Below, piece by piece: positions 43,436 to 53,857 of a DNA stretch of 64,000 bases. Position numbers and translations under genes: made by a program. Below the pieces are notes generated by a model, which was not told the DNA's origin, searched no databases, and saw nothing but the letters and a program-made list of their open reading frames with translations. The DNA lies in contig JAUNVA010000007.1 in NCBI GenBank assembly GCA_030537895.1, positions 44,957 through 108,956 of the forward strand. The letters are read 5' to 3'. This DNA is from Bowdeniella nasicola (GTDB lineage: Bacteria > Actinomycetota > Actinomycetes > Actinomycetales > Actinomycetaceae). The first letter of the stretch is position 1. Each line of letters opens with the position of its first letter.

Positions 43436-43527
43436 GAGTGTGCCGCGCTCTCGGCAGACGCGATCTTGCGGAGCTGTTCTCCCGAAATCGGTGCCTCCTA
43501 ACGCGACGGGCACCCCGAGGACCGCAA

Positions 43528-44745
43528 CTATCTCGAAGCGGTGAGCTCGGCCTCCAGTGCGTCGGCCACCTCATCGACCTGCTCGTCGGTGAGGAGCGTA
43601 TGCAGCGGCAAGGAGATGACGCCGCAATACTGCCGATAGGCATGTGGGAAGTCGGCGATATTCCATCCGAGATCACGGTAGGCCCTCAGCAGGGGAAGCG
43701 GCTTATAGTGCACGTTCGCCATCACGCCTCGCTCGGCAAGTCCCATAATGATCGCATTGCGCCGCTGCTCGAGGGCGTGGGCCGCGTCGCGATCAGCATC
43801 GCCGGGAAGCTCGACCAGGTAGAGATGGCGACTCGATGTGAAGTCGTCGCCCTCGTGGGCCAGGCTCGTCACGCCGAGCGGGGCAAGCGCCCGATCGTAG
43901 GCGGCCACAAGTTCGGCACGCCGCGCGAGAGTCTGCTCGTAGCGACGTAATTGGCTGAGACCGAGGGCGGCGAGGATATCCGGCATATTCGCCTTGTGGC
44001 CGAGCTGTTCGATGTCGTATTCCCAGCTACCGGCTCGCGTCTTATCGAGCGCACTCTTTGATTGGCCGTGCAAAATCCCCAGTGTCAGCTGGCGCGCTAC
44101 CTCGGCATCATCCAGACCTTCCAGCGCCTCGGGAACCACGAGGTTCGGATCGCTTCGGGACCGCCACGTGATGGCCCCGCCCTCCGCCGTCGTGAGGTTC
44201 TTGACCGCGTGGAAGCTAAAGACGGTGAAGTCTGCGAGTGCTCCGGAGCGCACGCCGGTGCGCTCCGCCCCCAGCGAGTGGGCGGCATCAGCAATGATCG
44301 GCACATCTGCACCGGCGTCGTGTAGCGCCTCCCGTAGTGCCACATAGTCGTAGGGGACGCCGCCGAGATCGACCGGCAGGACCGCCGCCGTCCGTTCGGT
44401 GAGCGCATGTGCATAGGCCGCAGGTTCGGGCACGAATGAACCGGGCGCGGTGTCCAGGAGGATGGGACGCGCACCGACGTGCGCGATCGCTGCGGCTGAG
44501 GCGGAGTAGGTGTAGCTCGTCGTGATGACCTCATCGCCGGGGCCGACTCCCAGGAATCGGAGCACTGCCTCCAGGCCTGTGGTCGCCGAGCTTACGAGGA
44601 CCGCATCGGGGGTGTCACACCACGCGGCGAGCTCATCGCTCAACGTGCGACCGACGGGGCCGGAGGTGATCCACCCCGAGGTCAGGACAGAAACGACCGC
44701 GTCGATGTCCTCGTCGCGAATATCGGGCGGCGAGAACGGAATCAT
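43528..44745 (-). CDS. DegT/DnrJ/EryC1 family sugar aminotransferase
   Basis: A 405-residue PLP enzyme. The Schiff-base Lys lies in SFHAVKNLTTAEGG; DAAHSLGAERTG is the cofactor-stacking region and GWITSGPVGRTL the N-terminal signature. It transfers an amino group to a keto-sugar nucleotide. ATGA overlap with the CapD-type gene pairs it with a 4,6-dehydratase, so UDP-4-amino-4,6-dideoxy-hexose (bacillosamine-type) is the best guess for the product. Confidence 0.92.
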   Translation of the reverse strand: MIPFSPPDIRDEDIDAVVSVLTSGWITSGPVGRTLSDELAAWCDTPDAVLVSSATTGLEAVLRFLGVGPGDEVITTSYTYSASAAAIAHVGARPILLDTAPGSFVPEPAAYAHALTERTAAVLPVDLGGVPYDYVALREALHDAGADVPIIADAAHSLGAERTGVRSGALADFTVFSFHAVKNLTTAEGGAITWRSRSDPNLVVPEALEGLDDAEVARQLTLGILHGQSKSALDKTRAGSWEYDIEQLGHKANMPDILAALGLSQLRRYEQTLARRAELVAAYDRALAPLGVTSLAHEGDDFTSSRHLYLVELPGDADRDAAHALEQRRNAIIMGLAERGVMANVHYKPLPLLRAYRDLGWNIADFPHAYRQYCGVISLPLHTLLTDEQVDEVADALEAELTASR

Positions 44746-46505
44746 GCTTCGAGCACCTGGTTCGGTGCGACGACCTCATCGTGCACCGTAGCGACCATCT
44801 CCGGCGCGAGCGGCATGACGGTCATGTGGCTGATGAGTGGGTGGTGGGGGCGCTCCCCAGTTTCGGCTGTACCCACGAGAACTTCACTGAGTTTCTCGCC
44901 GGGACGCAGCCCGGTGAAGACGATTTCGATCGGTTTACCGGATCGGCGGATGAGATTCTTGGCGACATCGAGAATCCGTACGGGTTCACCCATGTCGAGC
45001 ACCATGACGTCCCCACCACGGCCAATCGCGGCCGCCTGCAGGACGAGTTGGCAGGCCTCCGGGATGGTCATGAAGTAGCGCTCAACCTTGGGATGGGTGA
45101 TGGTCACGGGGCCACCGCAATCGATCTGATGTTGAAAAGTCCACAACATCGATCCGCGAGAACCCAACACGTTGCCGAATCGCACGGAGCAAAAGGTTGC
45201 GTCGGGTGTCTGGGCGGCCATCCATGCGGTGAGCTGCTCACCGGCGCGCTTCGAGCGGCCGAGGACCGTCGTTGGGTCGGCAGCCTTGTCGGTGGAGATG
45301 TTCACAAAGGTCTCCACACCGTAGCTGTGCGCAAGCTGCAGGAGGTTCAGGGTGCCTAGGACGTTGGTTTTCCACGCCTCTTCCGGGTAGAGCTCAAGCA
45401 TGGGGAGATGTTTGAGCGCGGCCGTGTGGAAGACGACGTGTGGTCGGTGTTCGGCGAAGATCCGTTCCAAGGCTGCCTTGTCACGAATGTCGCAAAGCAC
45501 CATGTCTCGCGTGTTCAACAGCCCCTGGTGATAGATATCGAGCTGAACCGCGTGCAGGGCCGATTCGTCACGATCGAGGAGAATCAACTCTTCGGGTCCG
45601 AACTGGTGCACTTGGCGGCTGATCTCGGAACCGATGGACCCGCCCGCACCCACGACGAGGACCCGCTTGCCTGTCAGTAACGTGCTGACCTCCCCGAGGT
45701 CCGTGCTGACGGCCCGACGTCCGAGGAGGTCCGCGATCGAGACCTCTTTAATGTCGGACAGTGCCGCACGCCCGCCGTGCATGGTCGACAGCGGCGGCAA
45801 CGCGAGCAGCGTGATGCCGATCTGTTCGCAACGCGCCGCGAGCCTCTTGATGAACCGGGGCGAGGCCTTGGAGATCGCGAGGGTCACGTATTTGACGTCG
45901 TGTTCATTCACGAGCGCCTCAAGCGCGTCGCTCGATCCGAGAACGCGCACGCCACCAAGACGCAGATTCGCCTTATCGGGTGCGTCGTCGATGAACCCCA
46001 CCACCCGATAGGGCGAGTCGTGATCGGTGCGCAACAGGCGGTAGAGCTGGGACCCGGCGTCACCGGCCCCAACGATCAGCATGTTGTCTTGTCGCTCGCG
46101 TTGCGGCGAGCCTCGCTGCGCCATCTCCCGGTGTAGGGCGCGCCCGGCAAGCATGAAGAAGAGGGCGACGACGGGCGCGACGGCGAGCACCACAAGTGGC
46201 CGTCCGGGAACCTGGAACATCCACGCGGCGGACAGCCACACTGCGGTCCCATTGACCACCGAGAGCACGAAGACCCATTCCGTGAGGGCGACGGCCTCTT
46301 CGAAGGTTGCCGTGCGGTAACGCTTGGAAAGGATCACGGAGGTCACGACTTGGAACGCGAGCGCGAGCACCGTGTACATCACGAGGGGGCGAATGTAGAG
46401 CTCCTGCTCGCTGTTGTTGTAACGGACAATGGCGACGAAGACGATCGCGGCGATCCAGCTCGCACAATCCCACAGGATGCGTTCCAGACGTTGCTTCGAT
46501 TTCAC
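44742..46505 (-). CDS. CapD/WbpM/PglF-type membrane nucleotide-sugar 4,6-dehydratase
   Basis: A 587-residue protein with four N-terminal membrane helices, a CoA-binding-like domain (NMLIVGAGDAGSQLYRLL) and a catalytic SDR domain (VLVVGAGGSIGSEISRQ, NISTDKAADPTTVLGRSKRAGE). The family usually has Met or Tyr four residues before the catalytic Lys; here it is Leu (LGRSK). GTG is taken as start because GAGGTG is six bases upstream; a GTG three codons earlier is possible. Product feeds the coupled DegT aminotransferase. Confidence 0.9.
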   Translation of the reverse strand: MKSKQRLERILWDCASWIAAIVFVAIVRYNNSEQELYIRPLVMYTVLALAFQVVTSVILSKRYRTATFEEAVALTEWVFVLSVVNGTAVWLSAAWMFQVPGRPLVVLAVAPVVALFFMLAGRALHREMAQRGSPQRERQDNMLIVGAGDAGSQLYRLLRTDHDSPYRVVGFIDDAPDKANLRLGGVRVLGSSDALEALVNEHDVKYVTLAISKASPRFIKRLAARCEQIGITLLALPPLSTMHGGRAALSDIKEVSIADLLGRRAVSTDLGEVSTLLTGKRVLVVGAGGSIGSEISRQVHQFGPEELILLDRDESALHAVQLDIYHQGLLNTRDMVLCDIRDKAALERIFAEHRPHVVFHTAALKHLPMLELYPEEAWKTNVLGTLNLLQLAHSYGVETFVNISTDKAADPTTVLGRSKRAGEQLTAWMAAQTPDATFCSVRFGNVLGSRGSMLWTFQHQIDCGGPVTITHPKVERYFMTIPEACQLVLQAAAIGRGGDVMVLDMGEPVRILDVAKNLIRRSGKPIEIVFTGLRPGEKLSEVLVGTAETGERPHHPLISHMTVMPLAPEMVATVHDEVVAPNQVLEA

Positions 46506-46770
46506 GATGCACACCTCAGGGTAAGTGAACGCGCTTTAGACTAACAGCCGCCCCCTATCGAAGCAACCTAAAACCATTTAGTTCCTACAGTTCCGCGCAT
46601 TGTTCTGGTGTCCCATACGTGATGTATTCATCACCCGCTACCCTTGTTACCGAGTGATGTCGAGAAGCCGGGCAGTCCCCTCCCTGCTGTGTCGAGCCCC
46701 TTCGGCCCGCCCCGGCGTCCAGTTCTCGCACCAGCGCACGCGCTGACCGCCGACGTCGCCCGCGCACAGC
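46506..46770. other. Intergenic region between CapD-type and S9 peptidase genes
   Basis: About 260 bases with no convincing gene. It must hold the promoter of the CapD-DegT operon. An inverted repeat GTGATG-TATT-CATCAC lies at 46619-46634; another GTGATG occurs 24 bases on. No RNA gene was seen. Confidence 0.55.
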
Positions 46771-46807
46771 ACAGCGCCGGATGTCACCCGGTGGCATCCG
46801 GCGCTGT
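46771..46807 (-). terminator. Terminator hairpin of the S9 peptidase gene
   Basis: A 13-bp stem (ACAGCGCCGGATG and its complement), extendable by a few pairs inside, lies 10 bases past the stop of the leftward peptidase gene. No clear T-run. Confidence 0.7.
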
Positions 46808-46817
46808 CAGGGAACGC

Positions 46818-48884
46818 TTATCCGAGCAGTGCGGGGCGAGCGAAATCGACGCCACGCACGTGCTGGTCAACGAAGGCGAGGACCGTCTCGTACCAGATCC
46901 GCGAGTTCTGTGGCGTGAGGATCCAGTGGTTCTCATCGGGGTAGTAGAGGAACTTGTGCCCCGTCGCCTTCGACTCGCGCAACAGCGCGTGCCACAGGGC
47001 GTGGCCCTGGGACAGCGGAACCCGGTAGTCCTTGTCGCCGTGGATCACGAGCATCGGCACCTCAATGTCCGCTGCGAAGCGGTGCGGCGAGTAGCGCGCC
47101 GCCTGGGTGGGTGACATCCATTCGTGCCACGACCCGTTATCGGTGGTGCGCCCCATGAAGTCCACATTCCACAAAGAGGCGTGGCTCACGATGCAGGAGA
47201 ACCGATCGCCGGTGTGGCCCGCCATCCAGTTGGCCATGTACCCCCCGTAGGAGCCGCCGAGGAGGGCGGTGCGGCGCCCATCGACGTCGTCGCGTTTCTC
47301 GCATGCGTCGATCAGGGCGAGCAGATCGGTGTAGGGGGTGCCGCCGATTTGGTCGTTGCCGCGGTCGATCATGTGCTGGCCGTAGCCGGTCGAGATCGCG
47401 GGATCCGGCATGAGGACCGCGTAGCCACGCGCCACGAAGGGGCCCGGATTCCAGCGCCAGGTCCAGTCATTCCAGGATCCCCACGGCCCGCCGTGAACGA
47501 ACACGAGGAGCGGCGCTCCCGCCTCGGGAATCTCGTTCGGTAGGGCGAGCCACGCCCGCAGCGCCGTCCCGTCCTCCGCGGTGGTCTCGACCTCGGTGAG
47601 GTGCCCGGCAGGTTCCACCGGGGGCGTGAGCGCGGCGAGATCCTCCACCTCGCCCGTACGAACGTTCACGCGGGCGAGAGACACCGGGCGCTCGATCGAG
47701 GAGTGGCCTGCGAGCACCGTGTCTGTATCGAGCACGCAGGGCCCCGAATAGGAGTCGTCGCCCTCGGTGAGGAGCGTGACGGCGTCCTCGGCGAGGTCAA
47801 CCCGGTAGAGGCTGACGCGCCCGCGCCGGTCGGCCTGCCAGACGAGGGTCTGATCGTCGAGCCAGACGGCGGGTCCCGGCCAGTCATCGAAGTCGGGGGC
47901 GAGGCGCCGACGTTCCCCGCTGGCCAGGTCCGCGAGTTCGAGCCAGGTTGCGGCCGGGTGTCCGTCGCGATTACCCGTCGAAGCGTAGATGAGGGCGCGC
48001 GTGCCGTCGGGGCTGATCGGTCCGGCGCCGTATTCGAGGTACGGGTCGTCTCCCTCAGTTCCGCCCACCGCGGGGGCGAGCGCACACGGGCGCGGCTCCT
48101 CGCCCGGCTTCAGCAGGTAGGTGGAATGGTACTGATCGGTGCCCCGGATCGTGTTCTGGACCGAGACCAGCAGCGTCGAGCCGTCCTCGGAGACCTGCAC
48201 GTTCTGCAACCGCCCCTCGGGCTGGGCGAGCGGTTCGAGTTCGATCGAATCGGTGCCCGTAAGGCTCGGCGGCGTGGCGACGTAGAGGCGCGGATAGGCC
48301 GGGCCGAGGTCATGGTCCCAAAACCGGGTCGGGAAGTCCTCGTGCAGGATCGCGCTCACGCCGAGTTCGCGGCGCTCCTTTGCCACCTTTCGGTTCGCGT
48401 CTTCGTCCTCGGCGTGCGGCAGCGTATCGGCCACGATGAAGAGGCGCCCGCCCGCGGGGATCACGGTGTTCACTCCGCCGGGGCGGCGCAGCACCACGCG
48501 GGCCTCCCCCGTCGGCGGCAGCATCCACAGGGCCTGCTCGCCCTCTTCGCCGTCGTCCTCACTCCGCTCGGAGGAGAAGTACAGCTCGCCGCGCTCCCCG
48601 ATCGCCACCATCGTCTCACCCTTGGTCGACCGGGTGAGCGGGGTCGGCTCGCCGCCGTCGACGTCGACCTCGACCAGGTGAGTCGTGTAGGCGTCGCCGT
48701 CCTTGTTAAGGCCGGTCACGGCGGCGACGGCGCGTGCGTCGCGGTCCCCCACGCGCCGTCGCGTGGCGAAGCCCGTGATCCGGGGGGCCGCAACGAAGTG
48801 CGTAAGGTCATCGAAAATGCGGCCATCGGTGCGCGGCGTGGCGGGGGCGTTCTCGGATGTGGGTGGGGTGTTCTCGTCAGTCAT
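46818..48884 (-). CDS. S9-family peptidase (acylaminoacyl/dipeptidyl peptidase type)
   Basis: A 688-residue serine peptidase. Residues ~30-420 form a beta-propeller-like part (repeats such as GPISPDGTRALIYAS and GPAVWLDDQTLVWQADRRG); residues ~440-685 are the alpha/beta-hydrolase with nucleophile GGSYGGYM, Asp in HGDKDYRVPL and His in ENHWI. It has no signal peptide, so it acts on peptides in the cytoplasm. The ATG at the MTDEN start was preferred, with GGGAG close upstream; Met three codons earlier is possible. Confidence 0.92.
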   Translation of the reverse strand: MTDENTPPTSENAPATPRTDGRIFDDLTHFVAAPRITGFATRRRVGDRDARAVAAVTGLNKDGDAYTTHLVEVDVDGGEPTPLTRSTKGETMVAIGERGELYFSSERSEDDGEEGEQALWMLPPTGEARVVLRRPGGVNTVIPAGGRLFIVADTLPHAEDEDANRKVAKERRELGVSAILHEDFPTRFWDHDLGPAYPRLYVATPPSLTGTDSIELEPLAQPEGRLQNVQVSEDGSTLLVSVQNTIRGTDQYHSTYLLKPGEEPRPCALAPAVGGTEGDDPYLEYGAGPISPDGTRALIYASTGNRDGHPAATWLELADLASGERRRLAPDFDDWPGPAVWLDDQTLVWQADRRGRVSLYRVDLAEDAVTLLTEGDDSYSGPCVLDTDTVLAGHSSIERPVSLARVNVRTGEVEDLAALTPPVEPAGHLTEVETTAEDGTALRAWLALPNEIPEAGAPLLVFVHGGPWGSWNDWTWRWNPGPFVARGYAVLMPDPAISTGYGQHMIDRGNDQIGGTPYTDLLALIDACEKRDDVDGRRTALLGGSYGGYMANWMAGHTGDRFSCIVSHASLWNVDFMGRTTDNGSWHEWMSPTQAARYSPHRFAADIEVPMLVIHGDKDYRVPLSQGHALWHALLRESKATGHKFLYYPDENHWILTPQNSRIWYETVLAFVDQHVRGVDFARPALLG

Positions 48885-48939
48885 GGCTCCCATCTTAGGA
48901 ACGGACGCGCGAGGGCCGCGACGGATTATTCTTCGGGAC

Positions 48940-49840
48940 ATGGTGCTCAAGGACTCCCACCGAATCTCACGGAGGCGCGCACTTGCCGCCCTCGGCCTCG
49001 CGTCGATGACTGCCTGTAGCCGTGCAGTCGACCCGGTGGCGGAGGGCCAGCCGGTGCGGGAGGCCACGCCGAGCGCCGCACCCGAAGTGGGCACGCGCCC
49101 CGCCCCGCCGTCCGCGCCGCCGGACGCAGCGAGTACCTCCCGGGCGGCGATCGTGGCAGAATTTGAGGCCAGCACACCGTCCGCCTGGGGGATGGGACTG
49201 GAGGGGATCACCTCCAGGCTTGACGGCGCGGGAGCAATCCTGACCCTCGATGCCTGCGGTGGCCCGCACGGAAGCGCCCTCGATAGCGACCTCCTGGACG
49301 TGTTGCGTGCGCGAGCTGTACCCGCCACCCTTTTTCTGAACGCGCGCTGGGTGCGGGCACATGCCTCCGTGGCGCGGGAGCTCGCTGCCGACCCCCTCTT
49401 TCTTTTCCCTCCAGAACCACGGCAGCCGGCACTGTCCGCTGTCCGTGAGCGGGCGCGCCGCCTACGGGATCAACGGGACCGCCTCGGCGGCGGAGGTGTG
49501 GCACGAGGTCATGGACTGCCACGAACTCCTCTCCGAAACCCTGAACGTCACGCCGACCTGGTTCCGTTCGGGAACGGCCCACTACGACGACGTCGGGGTG
49601 GCGATCGCCCGCCGCTGCGGTTACGGCGTCGCTGGATTCTCGGTAAACCTCGACGCGGGCGCAACGGCCCCGCGCGCCGTGGTGCGTGATCAGCTCGCCT
49701 CCGCGCGCGACGGCGATATCCTGCTCGCCCACATGAATCAGCCGGGCGGCCAGAGTGCGGAGGGGATCGCCGACGGCCTCGCCATCGCACTGGACCGCGG
49801 GCTCACCTTCCGACACCTGCCAGCACCGCGCCTCGGCTAG
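48940..49840 (+). pseudogene. Polysaccharide deacetylase-like lipoprotein, frameshifted
   Basis: Two frames together encode one ~300-residue protein. The first gives a leader with twin arginines (RISRRRALAALGLASMTAC, lipobox Cys), a Pro/Ala linker, and a NodB-like start ILTLDACGGPHGS then ATLFLNARWV. The next frame continues with QNHGSRHCPLSV, TWFRSGTAHYDD and DGDILLAHMNQPG, the zinc His and catalytic segments of the family. The switch falls in the pyrimidine run at 49396-49412 and is cured by removing one base. It may be a true mutation, a phase-variable tract or a sequencing error. The family removes acetyl groups from peptidoglycan or exopolysaccharide. Confidence 0.82.
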
Positions 49841-50334
49841 GCGACCATCCGTGGACTGACCGTGCCACACCGAGAGACCATATGGATCGTTGCCAGTGCA
49901 CACCTCCAGCCCGTGTGCTCGGCCGTGACAGAAGACGGCCCCGGACCCGAGGGTCCGGGACCGGACCTAGGTGCAGAGTTCGGAAGGAAGGAGAACTCCC
50001 GTACCCCTAGGTCGCACCGCGTGGATCAAGCGCGGTGTGCCTCGGAGCACGGTGGGTGGGCGGCTCCAAGACGTCATCTCCGAGAGGCGCGGTGACGCAC
50101 GAGGGGCATCTCCCACGCTCACATCAGTAGTGACGGTAATCCGCGAAACACGCCAGCGCTGGCATTCTCGTCGCACAACAGAACTAAACCGTTACCGAAA
50201 ACGCTTTAGGCCACTGTCGTGGCATTTGCTGATCCCCGTCGTGAACACTCCCGGTACGCTCCCTCCCAGCGCCGCATGACCGTTGGTTGCCGCGAGATCG
50301 ATGCACACGTGAGGTATGCGCCCTTCCTCGCTGA
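49841..50334. other. Long intergenic region without clear gene
   Basis: Nearly 500 bases between the deacetylase and the acyltransferase genes. It holds a 9-bp stem CCCGGACCC/GGGTCCGGG at 49940-49959 that may end the deacetylase transcript, a perfect palindrome GCCAGCGCTGGC at 50151-50162, and AAACCGTTACCGAAAACGCTTT at 50185-50206 with half-sites like those of LacI-type operators. Short open frames here lack family features. A small RNA cannot be excluded. Confidence 0.5.
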
Positions 50335-51447
50335 TTACGGAGTGAGTGCCGCCTCCGGCACACGTGGCCGAGCGGGGACCAGACGTTTCAAGTCCAAGGC
50401 GGGTTTTTCGACCCATCGCCATGAGGCGAGAGCGAACGGAATGGTGCAGATCAGGCAGGTGAGCGCCGAGATCGTGATTCCAAAACGCGCGATGCCCCAC
50501 AGAATGAGGAACTGTTGCACGGGAAAAGCGTAGATGTAAATGCCGTAGGAGATGTCGTTGGTGCGGCCCAAGCGAATCGAGGACACTGCCCCACATCCCA
50601 GCACGGCATAGGCCAGCGCCACAAAGGTCACCGCTTCCCTCACTCCGCTTGGGATGACCGCTGTGAGCTGCACAAGAAGAAAGATCAGCCACGCGAGGGC
50701 GACTAACGCGGGCCGTGGACGAATGACATCGCGATAGACATAGCACAGCATTCCCCACGTGAAATAGGTTCCGAGGCGCAGCCCGTTACCGATGACAACC
50801 ATGAGGGCGCCAGGAAGAAGGCCGAGCACGCTTTCCGGAATGAGGAGGTAGGCCAGAGACAGGCCACCACACAGGAGGAGAACCGTCGCTTTGAGATTCT
50901 CGCGCACGACCCTGCTCGTCACAAGGATGCCCGTCGCAATGTAGGCGGAAAACTCATAAAAGAGCGTCCACAGGGAGCCATTCCACGTCTCCGGCCACGG
51001 AACCGAGGCGAGGGTGCCCACCACTCCTTCCTGGGAGGGCTTCAAGTCCAACGCGCCGGTCACATAACTGACGGCGGAACCCGCATCCCAGGTCCCACCC
51101 GTGCCGATGGTTGACAGGGGAGCAAACAGAAAGGCCACGCAGATCACTGCCACGAGGTAGCCCGGATAGATCCGCAAGAAGCGCCGCCAAAAATAGGACA
51201 GTGTCGACTGGCGCAGAGACGAGCCGAGAATCAGATAACCGGAGATGATGAAAAAGCCATTCACGGCCTGCCCGTGCAGTCCCCCATAAACCCAAGGCCC
51301 CACTCTGAGCGGCTCGAAGCCACCAAGAGGAAAGATGTGACCAAAAATCACCGCAACCGCGAGGATGAGCCGCATGAAGTTCAGAGCATTATCTCGACCG
51401 CTCAGCGCCTCGCCGAGCGTGGGTGACCGGCCGGCCCGCTGGGACAT
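50335..51447 (-). CDS. Acyltransferase-3 family membrane protein
   Basis: A 370-residue integral membrane acyltransferase with about ten helices. The start region has NALNFMRLILAVAVIFGHIFPLGG, with the family's key His (GHIFP), then GFFIISGYLILGSS and FWRRFLRIYPGYL. These proteins O-acetylate surface glycans or lipids. ATG with GGAAGGGG upstream is chosen over a longer frame. With the neighbouring deacetylase remnant it may adjust acetylation of the polymer encoded at 35-46 kb. Confidence 0.87.
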   Translation of the reverse strand: MSQRAGRSPTLGEALSGRDNALNFMRLILAVAVIFGHIFPLGGFEPLRVGPWVYGGLHGQAVNGFFIISGYLILGSSLRQSTLSYFWRRFLRIYPGYLVAVICVAFLFAPLSTIGTGGTWDAGSAVSYVTGALDLKPSQEGVVGTLASVPWPETWNGSLWTLFYEFSAYIATGILVTSRVVRENLKATVLLLCGGLSLAYLLIPESVLGLLPGALMVVIGNGLRLGTYFTWGMLCYVYRDVIRPRPALVALAWLIFLLVQLTAVIPSGVREAVTFVALAYAVLGCGAVSSIRLGRTNDISYGIYIYAFPVQQFLILWGIARFGITISALTCLICTIPFALASWRWVEKPALDLKRLVPARPRVPEAALTP

Positions 51448-51479
51448 GGGGCCCCTTCCACTCTGGCCGTGAGACGGCA

Positions 51480-51509
51480 CTGCGGGCGACCCGGGTGGGC
51501 CGCCCGCAG
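51480..51509 (-). terminator. Terminator-like hairpin after icd
   Basis: A 9-bp GC-rich stem (CTGCGGGCG / CGCCCGCAG) with a 12-base loop lies 17 bases past the icd stop on the leftward strand, ahead of the acyltransferase gene. Confidence 0.6.
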
Positions 51510-51525
51510 CACACACTACCGGGTG

Positions 51526-53769
<2,244 letters not shown>

Positions 53770-53857
53770 CTACACCTGCAGGATAACCAATCGCCCACTG
53801 CCGCCGCGGGGAGTAGACCACTGCGGACCGTGGCCCTGCACCATGACCCGCCTCCCT

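Noticed and set aside
43490..43514. Hairpin GGTGCC/GGCACC between wzx and the DegT gene
   Set aside because: A six-pair stem with a 13-base loop and no T-tract is too weak to call a terminator, although its place is right.
47601..49019. 472-codon + strand frame opposite the S9 peptidase
   Set aside because: Antisense shadow without domain features; peptidase motifs lie on the minus strand.
49385..49420. Programmed ribosomal frameshift in the deacetylase gene
   Set aside because: The tract lacks a standard slippery heptamer followed by a clear stem or a +1 rare-codon/stop signal; mutation or sequence error is simpler.
50192..50758. 188-codon minus-strand frame beside the acyltransferase gene
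   Set aside because: It is the acyltransferase region read in another frame plus non-coding DNA; no membrane or domain pattern remains.
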